From the NCBI RefSeq assembly GCF_963675585.1, contig NZ_OY776414.1:3451001-3515000 (forward strand): DNA of 64,000 bases. Direction: 5' to 3'. Positions within the stretch are counted from its first letter, which is position 1; each line of letters begins with the position of its first letter. The notes under the pieces are model-generated. The model was not told the origin of the DNA. It saw only the letters and a list, made by a program, of their open reading frames with translations, and searched no databases. Both the position numbers and the translations under genes were made by a program. Below are positions 29,001 to 38,260 of this stretch, one piece after another. Origin of the DNA: an uncultured Draconibacterium sp. GTDB taxonomy: Bacteria; Bacteroidota; Bacteroidia; Bacteroidales; Prolixibacteraceae.

Positions 29001-29933
29001 TGAATATTGTTTTGAATTACAGATTTTATTCAGCTTAAAATGAGCCGACAGAAAGCAGAAAACGGAATTTACCGGGAACTACATGCTATCAGGTTCGACT
29101 TATGGAATAGGTTTGATACTAGTTGCTGAAAATAATAAAAATCTGCATTGTGATACAAGACATATGTCACAAAAGAAGAAAGGAAGGAAACGAACAAGGA
29201 TCAGGCTGATTTTACAACAAAACCAAGAACGTTCATTTAACTACAATCAGGTTCATGCTCTAGCCAATGACTCATTTTTCTTTTGGTTGCTGATCTGCAA
29301 GTTTACGTCCACAATACCGTTGGATCACCTGTAACATCCGATGGCTTTCGATTTTTAACACAAAAATTCTTGCTTCTATTCCGACCTGAAACATAAATTT
29401 ATTATTGAAAACAAATACTTTCATTCCTGCCGGAGGCCATACTATTTAGCTTAATCCAAATAGTATGCACAAAGATCAAGGCTGCTTTTGCTCTTCGCAC
29501 ATCATCTTCACAAAACCTAACTTCGGACGGGTGATCTTCTCACACATTCGAAGCTACCCGCTCTGAGTAAGGCTTTGTTTTGATTCAGCGCTTGATCAAA
29601 AGAGGCCGACTCACGATCAGATGTCACAAAATATTGCAAGATTTGCAGCCCACTAGTCCGCCTTCAGGAAAATGCGTTAAGAAATTTTGGGAATTCGGCG
29701 TTAAAAAAGAAAAGCTGTTTGACACTGACCGTAAGAATGGAGTGTCAGTGGAGTTCTTTTCTTTTAGAAGAGTTCACGAAATTTTAGCAATATTCATGTC
29801 AGCGGTGGGCCTAGAAATACCTTCTTCGTGCTGACTTCTTTTGCTGTAGAAAAAAGACAGTCGCAGCACAGCGTGAAAAATGTTTATTATTACTAAACCC
29901 GTCAATTGTGTGCTCAATTTTGCTGGAGATATA
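29001..29933. other. unassigned 0.9-kb region with three inverted repeats
   Basis: No convincing gene on either strand. It holds CATACTATTT...AAATAGTATG (29438-29467), TGACACT...AGTGTCA (29720-29747) and GTCAGC...GCTGAC (29798-29834). A short open frame at 29580-29834 has no recognisable features or start context. It may be a decayed gene or mobile element, or hold a structured RNA; the sequence does not decide. Confidence 0.4.
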
Positions 29934-30683
29934 TTAAAAATTTAAAACTTCTTTTAGGTTTTTATATCCTGTTTTACTCACCTTTAGTTTTGTTTTATCT
30001 TGAAGGATTACAATGTACGACTCTTTTTCGTATTGCTGAATTTCGGCTATTTCGTCCACTTTTACAATGTACGAACGATGAATGCGAATAAAGTTCTTCG
30101 GATTTAAGGCATTCTCGAAATACTTCATGGTTTTCTGTTTCATCCAGCGGCCTTCGGTGGTGTAAATCATTACATAATCGTCCATCGATTCGATATAGCG
30201 AACAGCATCTACCGGAGCTATGTGAATTTTGTGGCGGTCTTTTACAACCACCCGGTCGAGATAATCTTCACGCGGGAAATCACTTACTTTTTCGGCCACA
30301 TCCGATTCCTTGCCTTCCACCTGAATACGCTCAACCACTTTTTGAACCGCCTCTTCCAACCTGTCTTTCGAATAGGGTTTTAACAAATAATCAGCAGCAT
30401 TGTAATCAAAAGCTTTTAGCGCATACTGGTCGTAAGCCGTGGCAAAAATGATTTGTGGTTTGTGTTCCAGCAGTTCAAGCATTTCGAAACCTGTGATTTT
30501 TGGCATCTGAATATCGAGAAATACCAGGTCGGGTTTTAACTCGTTAATTTGTTTTACGCCTTCAAAACCGTTTTCGCATTCGGCAATCAATTCAATGTTT
30601 TCATTTTCTGCCAAAAAGGATTTCATCAGGTTACGGGCCAATTCTTCGTCTTCTACAATTATGGTTCGCAATTTTTCCGACAT
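29934..30683 (-). CDS. LytTR-family response regulator
   Basis: 249 residues. Receiver domain with acidic pair Glu11/Asp12, phosphoacceptor Asp57 in DLVFLDIQMP, Thr82 and Lys102 (LLKPYS), followed by a LytTR DNA-binding domain (about 145-247) with HKIHIAPVDAVRYIESMDDY and FIRIHRSYIV. It starts one base after the stop of the sensor kinase gene, so they form a cognate pair. LytTR regulators bind imperfect direct repeats at target promoters; a natural target is this operon and its LiaF-like membrane proteins. That target is inference. Confidence 0.95.
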   Translation of the reverse strand: MSEKLRTIIVEDEELARNLMKSFLAENENIELIAECENGFEGVKQINELKPDLVFLDIQMPKITGFEMLELLEHKPQIIFATAYDQYALKAFDYNAADYLLKPYSKDRLEEAVQKVVERIQVEGKESDVAEKVSDFPREDYLDRVVVKDRHKIHIAPVDAVRYIESMDDYVMIYTTEGRWMKQKTMKYFENALNPKNFIRIHRSYIVKVDEIAEIQQYEKESYIVILQDKTKLKVSKTGYKNLKEVLNF

Positions 30684-30684
30684 T

Positions 30685-31737
30685 TTATTTTACTTTTTGA
30701 GGAATGGTTAAAGTTACGGTAAATTCGTTTTTTTTGTTTTCGATTTTTAATAAATGTGGATTGGCATAAATAACCTGCAAGCGGTCGCGGATATTTCGAA
30801 GGCCAATTCCTTCGCCTTTTTTGCTTACCACATTGGTATCGTATGAGTTGCTTATTGTTACTTCCAATACTTCGTCTGAGCAACGAACATGTGTAATTAC
30901 ATCAACCGGTTCAGTTGCTTCATAAACTCCGTATTTGATTGCATTTTCGTACAGAGGTTGTAAAATCATATTTGGAATCTGGGCTTTTAAACAGTTTTCT
31001 TCAATGGCAAAAACAGGATTTAGCTTGCTTCCAAAACGAACTTTTTCGATGCTTAAATACAATTTATTGTTCTCAAGTTCCTGTTTTAAGCTTACCTTTT
31101 CGCTTTGCTCGTGTTTTAAGGAATAACGCATCAGCTGCGAAAGATTAATCACCATTTCCTGTGCTTTGGCAGGGTCGGTCATGGTTAACGACGAAATGCT
31201 GTTCAAACTGTTAAAAAGGAAATGTGGATTTATCTGTGATTTTAAAGCATGAAGTTCGGCTTCTTTTACCAGGCCTTTTAGTTTTGTTTCGTTTTTCGAT
31301 TTCTCTTTAAAGGCATAATAATAGTTCACTGCATAGAAAAAAATCACATTTATTATGTAAAGGCCGTAGCCCATCATTAAGCGGTTCACCAGGGTTTGTT
31401 CCATCCAGAATTCGGCATTTGGATGTACCAGTTTTATAATAACAACACCGGTATAAAGCCAGATAAAAACAATGATTGTGGCTGCAAAAAGATGTGCCAG
31501 CGTAATTCGAAAAATACTGTTGTCTTCGAGTGTACTAAACTTAATTACATACCAGATTGCTGCACCGATTACAGCAAAAAGCATCATAAACGTAAAAATC
31601 TCTTTCATGGCCAGGCCAAATGCCATGTTATTTACAAAGGTGGCGATCAGCACCAAAAGCATGGACGCGATCATCCATGAGACGCCATAAGAGATTGAAA
31701 GACGCGGATTTTTTAAAAACGGGTGGCGGTAATCCAT
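30685..31737 (-). CDS. LytS-type sensor histidine kinase
   Basis: 350 residues. Four or five membrane helices (about 20-145) without a large extracellular sensor domain, then the His_kinase domain with the phosphorylated histidine in LKSQINPHFLFNSLNSISS (His172) and a degenerate ATPase domain with NAIKYGV (N box) and GEGIGLRNIRDRL (G box). This architecture resembles LytS/YehU kinases. The gene begins one base after the LiaF-like gene and ends one base before the response regulator gene, so the three are translationally linked. Confidence 0.94.
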   Translation of the reverse strand: MDYRHPFLKNPRLSISYGVSWMIASMLLVLIATFVNNMAFGLAMKEIFTFMMLFAVIGAAIWYVIKFSTLEDNSIFRITLAHLFAATIIVFIWLYTGVVIIKLVHPNAEFWMEQTLVNRLMMGYGLYIINVIFFYAVNYYYAFKEKSKNETKLKGLVKEAELHALKSQINPHFLFNSLNSISSLTMTDPAKAQEMVINLSQLMRYSLKHEQSEKVSLKQELENNKLYLSIEKVRFGSKLNPVFAIEENCLKAQIPNMILQPLYENAIKYGVYEATEPVDVITHVRCSDEVLEVTISNSYDTNVVSKKGEGIGLRNIRDRLQVIYANPHLLKIENKKNEFTVTLTIPQKVK

Positions 31738-31738
31738 C

Positions 31739-32458
31739 TTACATGTATTTTACCTCTACTCCACCAAAAGCTGCAAAGCCTTTTATTACCAGGGTTTTTG
31801 AAGGATCGGAAACAACCTGATTTAACGAGGTTCCGCGTTTGTCGGTAAAAGCTCCGAAAATGGCAGTAACTTCGTTTTTAACCGTCCAATCGGGTGGTAC
31901 TTTAAAACCGCAGCCCCCAAACATGGCTAAACAGTCTATAACTGCACCATTTTGCGACAAACGTGCCTGCCGCAAATCGTATTCAGTACCGCCAAAAACG
32001 GAAGTGCTTCTGCCTCCGAAAAAGTTTTGAGAATCGACATAAACTTCGCGACCTCCAAATATTACAAAATCATCGAAATAGTCCATTCCATGGGATTTGC
32101 CGTGCTCGAAATGAGGCGGCTCTTTTTTGTGTTTACCGGTTTGCGTAACCAGCAAAACCACGCCCACCCCAATGATTAACATTGGCCAACCAATTCGACG
32201 TAATTCATACGGAATATGTGCAACTTCCGGAATCAGAAAAAATCCTCCGATTACAATTAGTATTGTACCTGTTGTTTTGTTGCCTCCAATGATTGAAAAA
32301 ACACCAATTCCGATGAGCAACATTTGCCACGAAATAAGTATGTCGTTCCAAAAAGAAGGTATTAAATCGAGACGCTCTAAAATCCAAAGCGCGCCGATGG
32401 CAATCAGGAAAATACCTAAAACGGCTCTCCTGTTCGAAATATCAGATTTATGTCCCAT
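31739..32458 (-). CDS. LiaF-like membrane protein with cell-wall-response domain
   Basis: 239 residues. Four N-terminal membrane helices of the DUF5668 type (AVLGIFLIAIGALWILERL, then MLLIGIGVFSIIGG, TILIVIGGFFLIPEV and MLIIGVGVVLLVTQ) are followed by a beta-rich LiaF C-terminal domain with repeated FGG turns (VIFGGREVYV, SVFGGTEYDL, LAMFGGCGFKVPPDW, AAFGGVEVKYM). In Firmicutes LiaF inhibits the LiaSR system that senses cell-envelope damage. Here the neighbours are LytS/LytTR-type proteins, so a similar negative-sensor role is likely but inferred. Confidence 0.88.
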   Translation of the reverse strand: MGHKSDISNRRAVLGIFLIAIGALWILERLDLIPSFWNDILISWQMLLIGIGVFSIIGGNKTTGTILIVIGGFFLIPEVAHIPYELRRIGWPMLIIGVGVVLLVTQTGKHKKEPPHFEHGKSHGMDYFDDFVIFGGREVYVDSQNFFGGRSTSVFGGTEYDLRQARLSQNGAVIDCLAMFGGCGFKVPPDWTVKNEVTAIFGAFTDKRGTSLNQVVSDPSKTLVIKGFAAFGGVEVKYM

Positions 32459-32540
32459 GTCTGTATTATTTACTGTCCCTAATGTATTTTTGTCCTCTCA
32501 TCCTTTTGCAAAGTAAATATCGCTTAAAATATCAAAAAAG

Positions 32541-32915
32541 CTAAATTAACCTGGCAACTAATGCTATTCCCAAAGCAATTAAAATAATTGGGAACAAAAT
32601 CAAAATGGTTGCTCCCGAAATAAAAATTAGTTTTGGAAGTAGAAAAATTCCTCCGATAATCAATAAGACCACACCTCCCGACCGTTTTCCGGCCAATAAT
32701 AAAGCTCCAATAACAATTAGAATCATTGGCCACGAAAAGATAAAATGGCCAACTCCCTGAATCGCATGTCGAATAGGTCGGAATATATCGCCAAGATGGA
32801 AAAAACCAAAATGATGAAAAACACCTGTTTGTTTAAGAATCCAGAAAAGTCCGATTCCGATTAATACCAAAGCCAATGTTTCTCTTGAATTTTCTTTATG
32901 TGGTACTTTTTCCAT
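32541..32915 (-). CDS. DUF5668-type small membrane protein
   Basis: 124 residues with four hydrophobic helices (TLALVLIGIGLFWILK, WPMILIVIGALLLAG, VVLLIIGGIFLLPKL and ILILFPIILIALGIALVARL). It resembles the membrane half of the LiaF-like protein encoded next, as if duplicated from it, but lacks the beta domain. The ATG at 32915 (MEKVPHKEN) is preferred over an upstream TTG. It is probably the first gene of the four-gene two-component operon, 82 bases before the LiaF-like gene. Confidence 0.8.
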   Translation of the reverse strand: MEKVPHKENSRETLALVLIGIGLFWILKQTGVFHHFGFFHLGDIFRPIRHAIQGVGHFIFSWPMILIVIGALLLAGKRSGGVVLLIIGGIFLLPKLIFISGATILILFPIILIALGIALVARLI

Positions 32916-33128
32916 TTTGTTTGTTTTTATTTTCCTTTCCAAAATTAAAAAAGCAGGTCTTAGTTCGCAGTTAACATTCGGTTAACGTTCGATATGGGTC
33001 GGTAAAAACCTTTATCCAATTCATCTTTGTCATTTCGCGTGCGTGTGTCCAGTCAGAAATCCGATGTTTTAAAAGGGAATTCTGGCTTTCAAGAGAAGTT
33101 CCTAAACGGTCATAATCAATGAAAAGCA

Positions 33129-33156
33129 TAAAAAAAGCGGGAGAACTTCCCGCCTT
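33129..33156 (-). terminator. Rho-independent terminator of glnS
   Basis: GGCGGGAAGTTCTCCCGC followed by TTTTTT on the minus strand, directly after the glnS stop codon. Confidence 0.9.
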
Positions 33157-33161
33157 TCAAT

Positions 33162-34865
33162 TTATTTATTTTGAGTTTTTGACCATGAATCCCGCAATGG
33201 AACTGTGCGGTTAAATACCGGTTTTTCAGAAGTCGAATCCGGATCGAGATTAAAATACCCCAAACGCTCGAACTGAAAATGATCGAGTGGTTTTGCATCT
33301 TTTACAAACGGCTCGAGGTAACAGTCTGTCAACACTTTTAATGAATCAGGATTCATAAATTCTTTGAAATCCACATCTTTATGAGCATCGGGAGTTTCGT
33401 CGTTAAACAAACGATCGTACAAACGAACTTCCGATTTTACAGCATGTTCTGCCGATACCCAGTGCACCACTCCTTTTACTTTTCTTCCGTCTGATGATTT
33501 TCCACCCTTCGACTCAGGATCGTAGGTACAATGCAATTCAAGAATGTTGCCGTCTTTGTCTTTAATTACCTCGTTACATTTAATCAGGTAACCATAACGC
33601 AAACGTACTTCACGATCAAGCCCTAAACGGAAAAACTTGCGCGGCGGATTCTCCATAAAATCATCCTGCTCGATGTAAACTTCACGTGAGAATGGAACAA
33701 TACGTCTTCCCATCGATTCATCTTCCGGATTGTTTACAGCACTTAACTCCTCCACTTGTCCTTCGGGATAGTTTGTAATTACCACTTTTAGCGGATTCAA
33801 AACTCCCATAACACGCTGAGCTGTTTTATTTAAATGCTCTCTCACACTAAATTCAAGCAGTGAAACATCTGTCATCCCGTCCACTTTGGTAACCCCAATT
33901 TTGTCGGAGAAATTCCGAATCGATTCGGGCGTATAACCTCTGCGGCGTAAACCTGAAATTGTGGGCATCCGCGGATCATCCCAGCCTTTAACATGATTGT
34001 CTTTCACCAACTCCAACAATTTCCGCTTACTCATAACCGTGTAAGTCAGGTTTAAACGCGAAAATTCAATTTGGCGAGGTCTGTAATCCGAATCTTTTAA
34101 CTGATCGACAAACCAATCGTATAAGGGACGATGCACTTCGAATTCAAGTGTACAAATGGAATGTGTAATTCCTTCCCAATAATCGCACTGCCCGTGGGCA
34201 AAATCGTACATTGGGTAAACACACCATTTGTCACCTGTGCGGTGATGATGCGCTTTCATTATTCGATAAATAATTGGGTCGCGCATGTGCATATTTGGCG
34301 ATGCCATATCCACTTTTGCACGTAAAACTTTCGAGCCTTCATCGAACTCTCCGGCAGTCATTCGTTTGAATAAATCAAGATTTTCCTCCACGGAACGAGT
34401 TCTAAACGGACTGTCAGTTCCGGGCTTTTGAGGAGTACCTTTTTGAGCACTGATTGTTTCAGCATCCTGATCGTCGACATAAGCCAAACCATCGGTGATC
34501 AGCTGAATTGCAAAAGCATGTAATTTTGGGAAAGAATCGGAGGCATAAAACAGCCTGTCTTCCCAGTCAAATCCCAACCAATGTACGTCATCCATAATGG
34601 ACTCAACATATTCAGTTTCTTCTTTCGATGGATTCGTATCGTCGAAACGGAGATTGGTTTTGCCCCCGTATTTTTCAGCTAATCCAAAATTTAAACAAAT
34701 CGATTTTGCATGACCAATGTGTAAATATCCGTTTGGCTCAGGGGGGAAACGTGTATGAACCCTGTTATTGTTTTTACCTGCAGCCAAATCAGCTTCAATA
34801 TGAGCATGTATAAAATTTGCTTTTTTAGTCTCCAAATTTGTATTTGTATCCTTAATTTCTGCCAT
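33162..34865 (-). CDS. glnS: glutamine--tRNA ligase
   Basis: Class Ib synthetase of 567 residues that charges tRNA-Gln directly. The HIGH-type motif lies in [19 protein letters not shown] (about residues 41-59), the KMSKS-type loop is [11 protein letters not shown], and the C-terminal anticodon-binding beta-barrels end with the expected ...[10 protein letters not shown]. It resembles the bacterial GlnRS group rather than the non-discriminating GluRS ([10 protein letters not shown]-type motif: [21 protein letters not shown]). Start ATG at 34865. It is transcribed divergently from folB. Confidence 0.97.
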   Translation of the reverse strand: MAEIKDTNTNLETKKANFIHAHIEADLAAGKNNNRVHTRFPPEPNGYLHIGHAKSICLNFGLAEKYGGKTNLRFDDTNPSKEETEYVESIMDDVHWLGFDWEDRLFYASDSFPKLHAFAIQLITDGLAYVDDQDAETISAQKGTPQKPGTDSPFRTRSVEENLDLFKRMTAGEFDEGSKVLRAKVDMASPNMHMRDPIIYRIMKAHHHRTGDKWCVYPMYDFAHGQCDYWEGITHSICTLEFEVHRPLYDWFVDQLKDSDYRPRQIEFSRLNLTYTVMSKRKLLELVKDNHVKGWDDPRMPTISGLRRRGYTPESIRNFSDKIGVTKVDGMTDVSLLEFSVREHLNKTAQRVMGVLNPLKVVITNYPEGQVEELSAVNNPEDESMGRRIVPFSREVYIEQDDFMENPPRKFFRLGLDREVRLRYGYLIKCNEVIKDKDGNILELHCTYDPESKGGKSSDGRKVKGVVHWVSAEHAVKSEVRLYDRLFNDETPDAHKDVDFKEFMNPDSLKVLTDCYLEPFVKDAKPLDHFQFERLGYFNLDPDSTSEKPVFNRTVPLRDSWSKTQNK

Positions 34866-34975
34866 CTCGTTTTTATTAACCCCAAATGAATAAGGTTACA
34901 AAATTAAAAAATGATTTGTGAGAATAGTCAGACAGTGTTCAAATTATTACTTTTGTTCGCAATATTTAAAGAGCA

Positions 34976-35326
34976 ATGGGAATTATTGAAATTGAAGGGA
35001 TGAAATTTTATGCCTACCACGGGCATTTCACGGCAGAACAAATTGTTGGAAACAATTTTGAAGTCTATGTTCGTTTGGAAACAGAATGTGATAAAGCAGC
35101 TGAATCGGACAATTTGGAAGACGCATTAAACTACCAGGCTGTATACGAAACCATAAAAGAAGCCATGCAAATAAAATCGGCCTTGCTCGAAAATGTGAGT
35201 AAAAGAATGTTGGATGGGCTTTATGAAAAATTCCCGGTTATTAAAAAGGCTACCATTAAAATTTCGAAGATGAATCCGCCAATGGGAGGTGAAATGGAAC
35301 GCGTTAGTGTTACGATGGAGAGATAG
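34976..35326 (+). CDS. folB: dihydroneopterin aldolase
   Basis: 116 residues, full length for FolB, which converts 7,8-dihydroneopterin to 6-hydroxymethyl-dihydropterin in folate synthesis. MKFYAYHGHFTAEQIVGNNF contains the Tyr/His substrate region and the G-F/N-x-F/Y signature; the Glu of E(Q)xxxG and the terminal KMNPPMGGEMERVSVTMER strand are as expected. A TACTTTTG sequence 30 bases upstream fits the -7 box of a Bacteroidota promoter. No folate neighbours are nearby, so it stands alone. Confidence 0.93.
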   Translation: MGIIEIEGMKFYAYHGHFTAEQIVGNNFEVYVRLETECDKAAESDNLEDALNYQAVYETIKEAMQIKSALLENVSKRMLDGLYEKFPVIKKATIKISKMNPPMGGEMERVSVTMER

Positions 35327-35787
35327 TATTCAGTACCGGTCTCAGTCCCAGTTTGCAGAAGTTTACTTTGTGGCATTTCGATCGTTCACCGACTGAGAGG
35401 ATTTATTCACTTCGAAACCTATTTATCCTTTTATTCTCATCGAAATGATAAAAACCGAAGCTTGAAGCCAGTGGCTTGCAGCTTATGCCAATAATATGTT
35501 ATTAAATATTTAATCCTCAGCACAATTCTGACTTTTGTCAAATTATTCAAACTTTTTATTCGTATTTTCGAAAGCAGTTAAATCAACCTTTATACCGATG
35601 TTTTTAAATACAAGTATTTTGAATGAAGGAGGCTGTCGGGACAAATGTTCTGAGGGCAAGAAACGAGAACTTTACGAAGGGAAAAATCCAAAATCATTGA
35701 CTGCCGATTGGAACACAGCCAAAACAGAGACACACGTAAATTCAAACTGGCAAAAACTCAGAAAATAAGTCTTATTTTATTTTACTA
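35327..35787. other. non-coding region between folB and the tRNA-Cys locus
   Basis: About 460 bases. The only open frame, 35598-35768 (56 residues, MFLNTSILNEGG...), has a GGAGG sequence inside it instead of before it, no conserved features and no clear promoter; it is not called. The strand-neutral sequence is AT-rich. Confidence 0.4.
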
Positions 35788-35817
35788 TTGCAAGTACTAC
35801 AAAAATTTATATTTTTG
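35788..35817 (+). promoter_or_regulatory. Bacteroidota-type promoter of the tRNA-Cys locus
   Basis: TTG at 35788-35790, exactly 19 bases, then TATTTTTG at 35810-35817, matching the phylum's housekeeping consensus TTTG-N19-TAnnTTTG. Transcription would start near 35824, before the tRNA-Cys-like copy. Confidence 0.7.
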
Positions 35818-35834
35818 CAGTCCGAAACGTACAA

Positions 35835-35894
35835 GGTTACTTGTCTAAGTGGCTAGTCCCGACTTGTCGGGAAAAACCGGGTACGACTTTCGAC
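35835..35894 (+). pseudogene. broken tRNA-Cys copy with a small hairpin insertion
   Basis: The sequence aligns with the intact tRNA-Cys that follows: GGTTACTTGTCTAAGTGGCTAG against GGTTCCTTGGCCGAGTGGCTAG, then AAAAACCGGGTACG against AAAACCGTGTACG, then TTCGAC. The anticodon stem is replaced by CCCGACTTGTCGGG, a perfect small hairpin, and the acceptor 3' strand is missing. It cannot fold as a tRNA. Confidence 0.65.
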
Positions 35895-35913
35895 ACATAA
35901 AAATTGACACTTT

Positions 35914-35984
35914 GGTTCCTTGGCCGAGTGGCTAGGCAGCGGTCTGCAAAACCGTGTACGGCGGTTCGACTCCGCCAGGAACCT
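35914..35984 (+). tRNA. tRNA-Cys (GCA)
   Basis: Acceptor stem GGTTCCT/AGGAACC, D arm with AGTGGCTAGGCAG, anticodon loop CTGCAAA (anticodon GCA), short variable loop, T arm GGCGGTTCGACTCCGCC and discriminator T, which is the tRNA-Cys identity base. CCA is not encoded. 71 bases. Confidence 0.95.
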
Positions 35985-35987
35985 CAC

Positions 35988-36016
35988 AAAAGGGTTGGAT
36001 TTTCCAGCCCTTTTTT
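35988..36016 (+). terminator. terminator of tRNA-Cys
   Basis: AAAGGGTTGG, loop ATTTT, CCAGCCCTTTTTT. It could also stop the convergent permease transcript. Confidence 0.85.
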
Positions 36017-36038
36017 ATTTTGCTCTGGTCCTTAAAAT

Positions 36039-37400
36039 TTACTGCTGATTCTCCGGATCATCTTTTTTCCTCTTAAACCAGTAATAAACCGGAATACCCG
36101 AAAGTGCAGTAAGAACAGCAATGCTGGATTCCACAGGCCGTTCGAAATAAGCCAATACCAACATGGCAATTCCGGAAACAATAAATACAATATGAACGAG
36201 AGGGTAACCGGGCAGTTTTACCAGACTTAAGTTTTTCCTGCGCAGTTTAAAAACCCCGGCCACCGCAAGAATTGGGAAAAGGCCAAGCGAAAAGCCCATA
36301 TAAGTTAAAATTTGCTCGAAAGTTCCGGACAGTACCAGGACAACTGCAATTGCGCCCTGTAAATAAATGGCCTTTGTTGGAACCTTGTATTTGGGATGGA
36401 TGACTGCAATTGATTTAAAAAAATAACCATCTTTTGCCATTTTGTAGTAAACCCGAGGACCCAATATTACAAAAGCGCTCAACGACGAAAACAGAGCGAA
36501 AGATATCAAGAGTGAAACAATCCATTCTGTTGTTTCACCAAAAGCTTTCCCTGCAGCAAGTGCGCCAATTTCCGGTTCGCTGGTCATTTGAACAGCAGGT
36601 ACCGCATACACAAAAAACACATTCAGTAAAACATACAAAATCATAACCACGCCGGTAGAAATAAACAACGACCAGGGAATTACCTTTCGTGGATTTTGTA
36701 TTTCGGAGCCAATGTAGGTCGAGGAATTCCAACCACTGTATGCAAACATAATGTACATTAAAGACAATCCAATTGCTTTCCAATTGGAAAAATTAAATTC
36801 AAAAGTCTGTTCTGTCCTTAAATTGTTGAAAGTGCCTTTGCCAAAAATAAATCCGGCAGCGATTAAACCAACTACCAGCAATATTTTTAACAGTGTAAGT
36901 CCGTTCTGAACTTTTGCCCCTAAAAGAACACCCCGGGCATGTATTAACACAAAAACAACAATAATAATAACTGCCAATAGTTTGCTGAACACTTCAACAC
37001 TTAGAATTGATCCCGGTAAAATAGTATCCCGAAAATGAGGGAAGGCCCAAATAAAATACTTACTAAAGCCAATGGCTGAAGCTGCAATCGGTGCCGAAAA
37101 ACCAACAATTAATGAAAGCCATCCACTTAAAAAGCCTGGCAGCGGGTGAAATAATTTACTGATAAAAACATACTCTCCGCCGGCTTCGGGGAAAGCTGCT
37201 CCCAATTCGCCAAAAGCAATGGCACCGCAAAAGGCAATAATACCACCTGCAACCCAAAGCAAAAGCATAATTTGCGGATTTTGTAAAAACCCCATTAAAT
37301 AGCCGGTTGTAGTAAAAATACCGGCACCAATAATATTGGCGATTACAATATTTGTAACCGGAAACAGACCTAACTTTCGTTCCAGTTTTTTATTCAGCAC
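36039..37400 (-). CDS. APC-superfamily amino acid permease
   Basis: 453 residues with about 12 membrane helices. The N-terminal helix carries the family's substrate-binding turn (VIANIIGAGIFTTTGYLMGF), helix 2-3 has GELGAAFPEAGGEYVFISK, and a basic C-terminal tail (WFKRKKDDPENQQ) closes the protein. It resembles the LAT/cationic-type APC carriers; the substrate and whether it is an exchanger cannot be told. The gene follows the secreted methyltransferase gene by 9 bases and is probably co-transcribed with it. Confidence 0.92.
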   Translation of the reverse strand: MLNKKLERKLGLFPVTNIVIANIIGAGIFTTTGYLMGFLQNPQIMLLLWVAGGIIAFCGAIAFGELGAAFPEAGGEYVFISKLFHPLPGFLSGWLSLIVGFSAPIAASAIGFSKYFIWAFPHFRDTILPGSILSVEVFSKLLAVIIIVVFVLIHARGVLLGAKVQNGLTLLKILLVVGLIAAGFIFGKGTFNNLRTEQTFEFNFSNWKAIGLSLMYIMFAYSGWNSSTYIGSEIQNPRKVIPWSLFISTGVVMILYVLLNVFFVYAVPAVQMTSEPEIGALAAGKAFGETTEWIVSLLISFALFSSLSAFVILGPRVYYKMAKDGYFFKSIAVIHPKYKVPTKAIYLQGAIAVVLVLSGTFEQILTYMGFSLGLFPILAVAGVFKLRRKNLSLVKLPGYPLVHIVFIVSGIAMLVLAYFERPVESSIAVLTALSGIPVYYWFKRKKDDPENQQ

Positions 37401-37409
37401 TCGTTAGAA

Positions 37410-38054
37410 TTACTTTTTTGCCGTTTTATAACTTATCGAAATACCGGAACGACTGCTCCGGTTAATTGTGGTTGTATAATTATCTAAACCTTCAATGTAA
37501 TCTAAAAAATCGCCTATCCCATTTACGTGCGAAGCTGTATTATGCGCTGTAAAACATGCACCCACTTTCAGTTTTGGATCCATGGCAATAAAATAGTTTT
37601 TATACCAGTATTTATCGGCATCGCTAAAAACAAAGTCATACTCACCTTCCAGCTGCGGAACAAGCTCGTGCGCATCTGCCAAACGAACATCGATGTATTT
37701 CGAAACTCCTGCCTTTTTAAAGTTTGCTTTCGCTTCCAGATAACGGGTTTTATCTATCTCAATCGTAGTTAATTTTCCTCCGGTTTTACTTAATGCCCAG
37801 GCAATCCAAATGGCTGAATGTCCTGTAGAAGTACCAATCTCAACAGCCGAAGTATATCCGTGTTCAACAATTATATCGTAGAGAATTTTCCCGTCGGTAA
37901 GCGGCACATTCATATCACGCCAGCCACTGGCATTCTCTTCTAAAAATGTTTTTACCTTTTTATCCAGGTTACTTTTAATAGTCGGATATTGAGCTTGACT
38001 ACTTAAAACCATAAATAGCGCAAACAAAAGAATCGGGATACGTTTTAGGCTCAT
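37410..38054 (-). CDS. class I SAM methyltransferase with a signal peptide
   Basis: 214 residues. The N-terminus (MSLKRIPILLFALFMVLSSQAQYP) is a clear cleavable signal peptide. The rest is an O-methyltransferase-like Rossmann fold: motif I VEIGTSTGHSAIWIAWAL (about 71-88), an acidic strand 2 end (TTIEIDKTRYLEAKANF) and YDFVFSDADKYWYKNYF. The fold matches catechol/caffeoyl-CoA-type O-methyltransferases. Cytoplasmic SAM is not expected outside the inner membrane, so an exported methyltransferase is puzzling; the peptide may be uncleaved, or the protein may have another ligand. It is coupled to the APC permease gene. Confidence 0.8.
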   Translation of the reverse strand: MSLKRIPILLFALFMVLSSQAQYPTIKSNLDKKVKTFLEENASGWRDMNVPLTDGKILYDIIVEHGYTSAVEIGTSTGHSAIWIAWALSKTGGKLTTIEIDKTRYLEAKANFKKAGVSKYIDVRLADAHELVPQLEGEYDFVFSDADKYWYKNYFIAMDPKLKVGACFTAHNTASHVNGIGDFLDYIEGLDNYTTTINRSSRSGISISYKTAKK

Positions 38055-38224
38055 ACTTTTAAAATTATAACGCCTAAAGTTAAAATAAAAAGCTTAAATA
38101 TTTCATCAGTTCTTTAATTTGCAACTCAATACCTCTAAGAATACGGGGTAATTATACCGCCCCGAAATGAGTTCTAAACAGCTCTAGCTAAATGCATAAA
38201 AAAGGTTAAATGATATATATCATT

Positions 38225-38254
38225 TTTGTACTTATTGTTTTTTATCTATCTTTG
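38225..38254 (+). promoter_or_regulatory. Bacteroidota-type promoter of a candidate small RNA
   Basis: TTTG at 38225-38228, 18 bases, TATCTTTG at 38247-38254. Matches TTTG-N19-TAnnTTTG with one base less spacing. The transcript would start near 38261. Confidence 0.65.
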
Positions 38255-38260
38255 TAGGGC

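Noticed and set aside
35598-35768. 56-residue open frame between folB and tRNA-Cys
   Set aside because: No conserved features, no upstream ribosome-binding site and no promoter in place.
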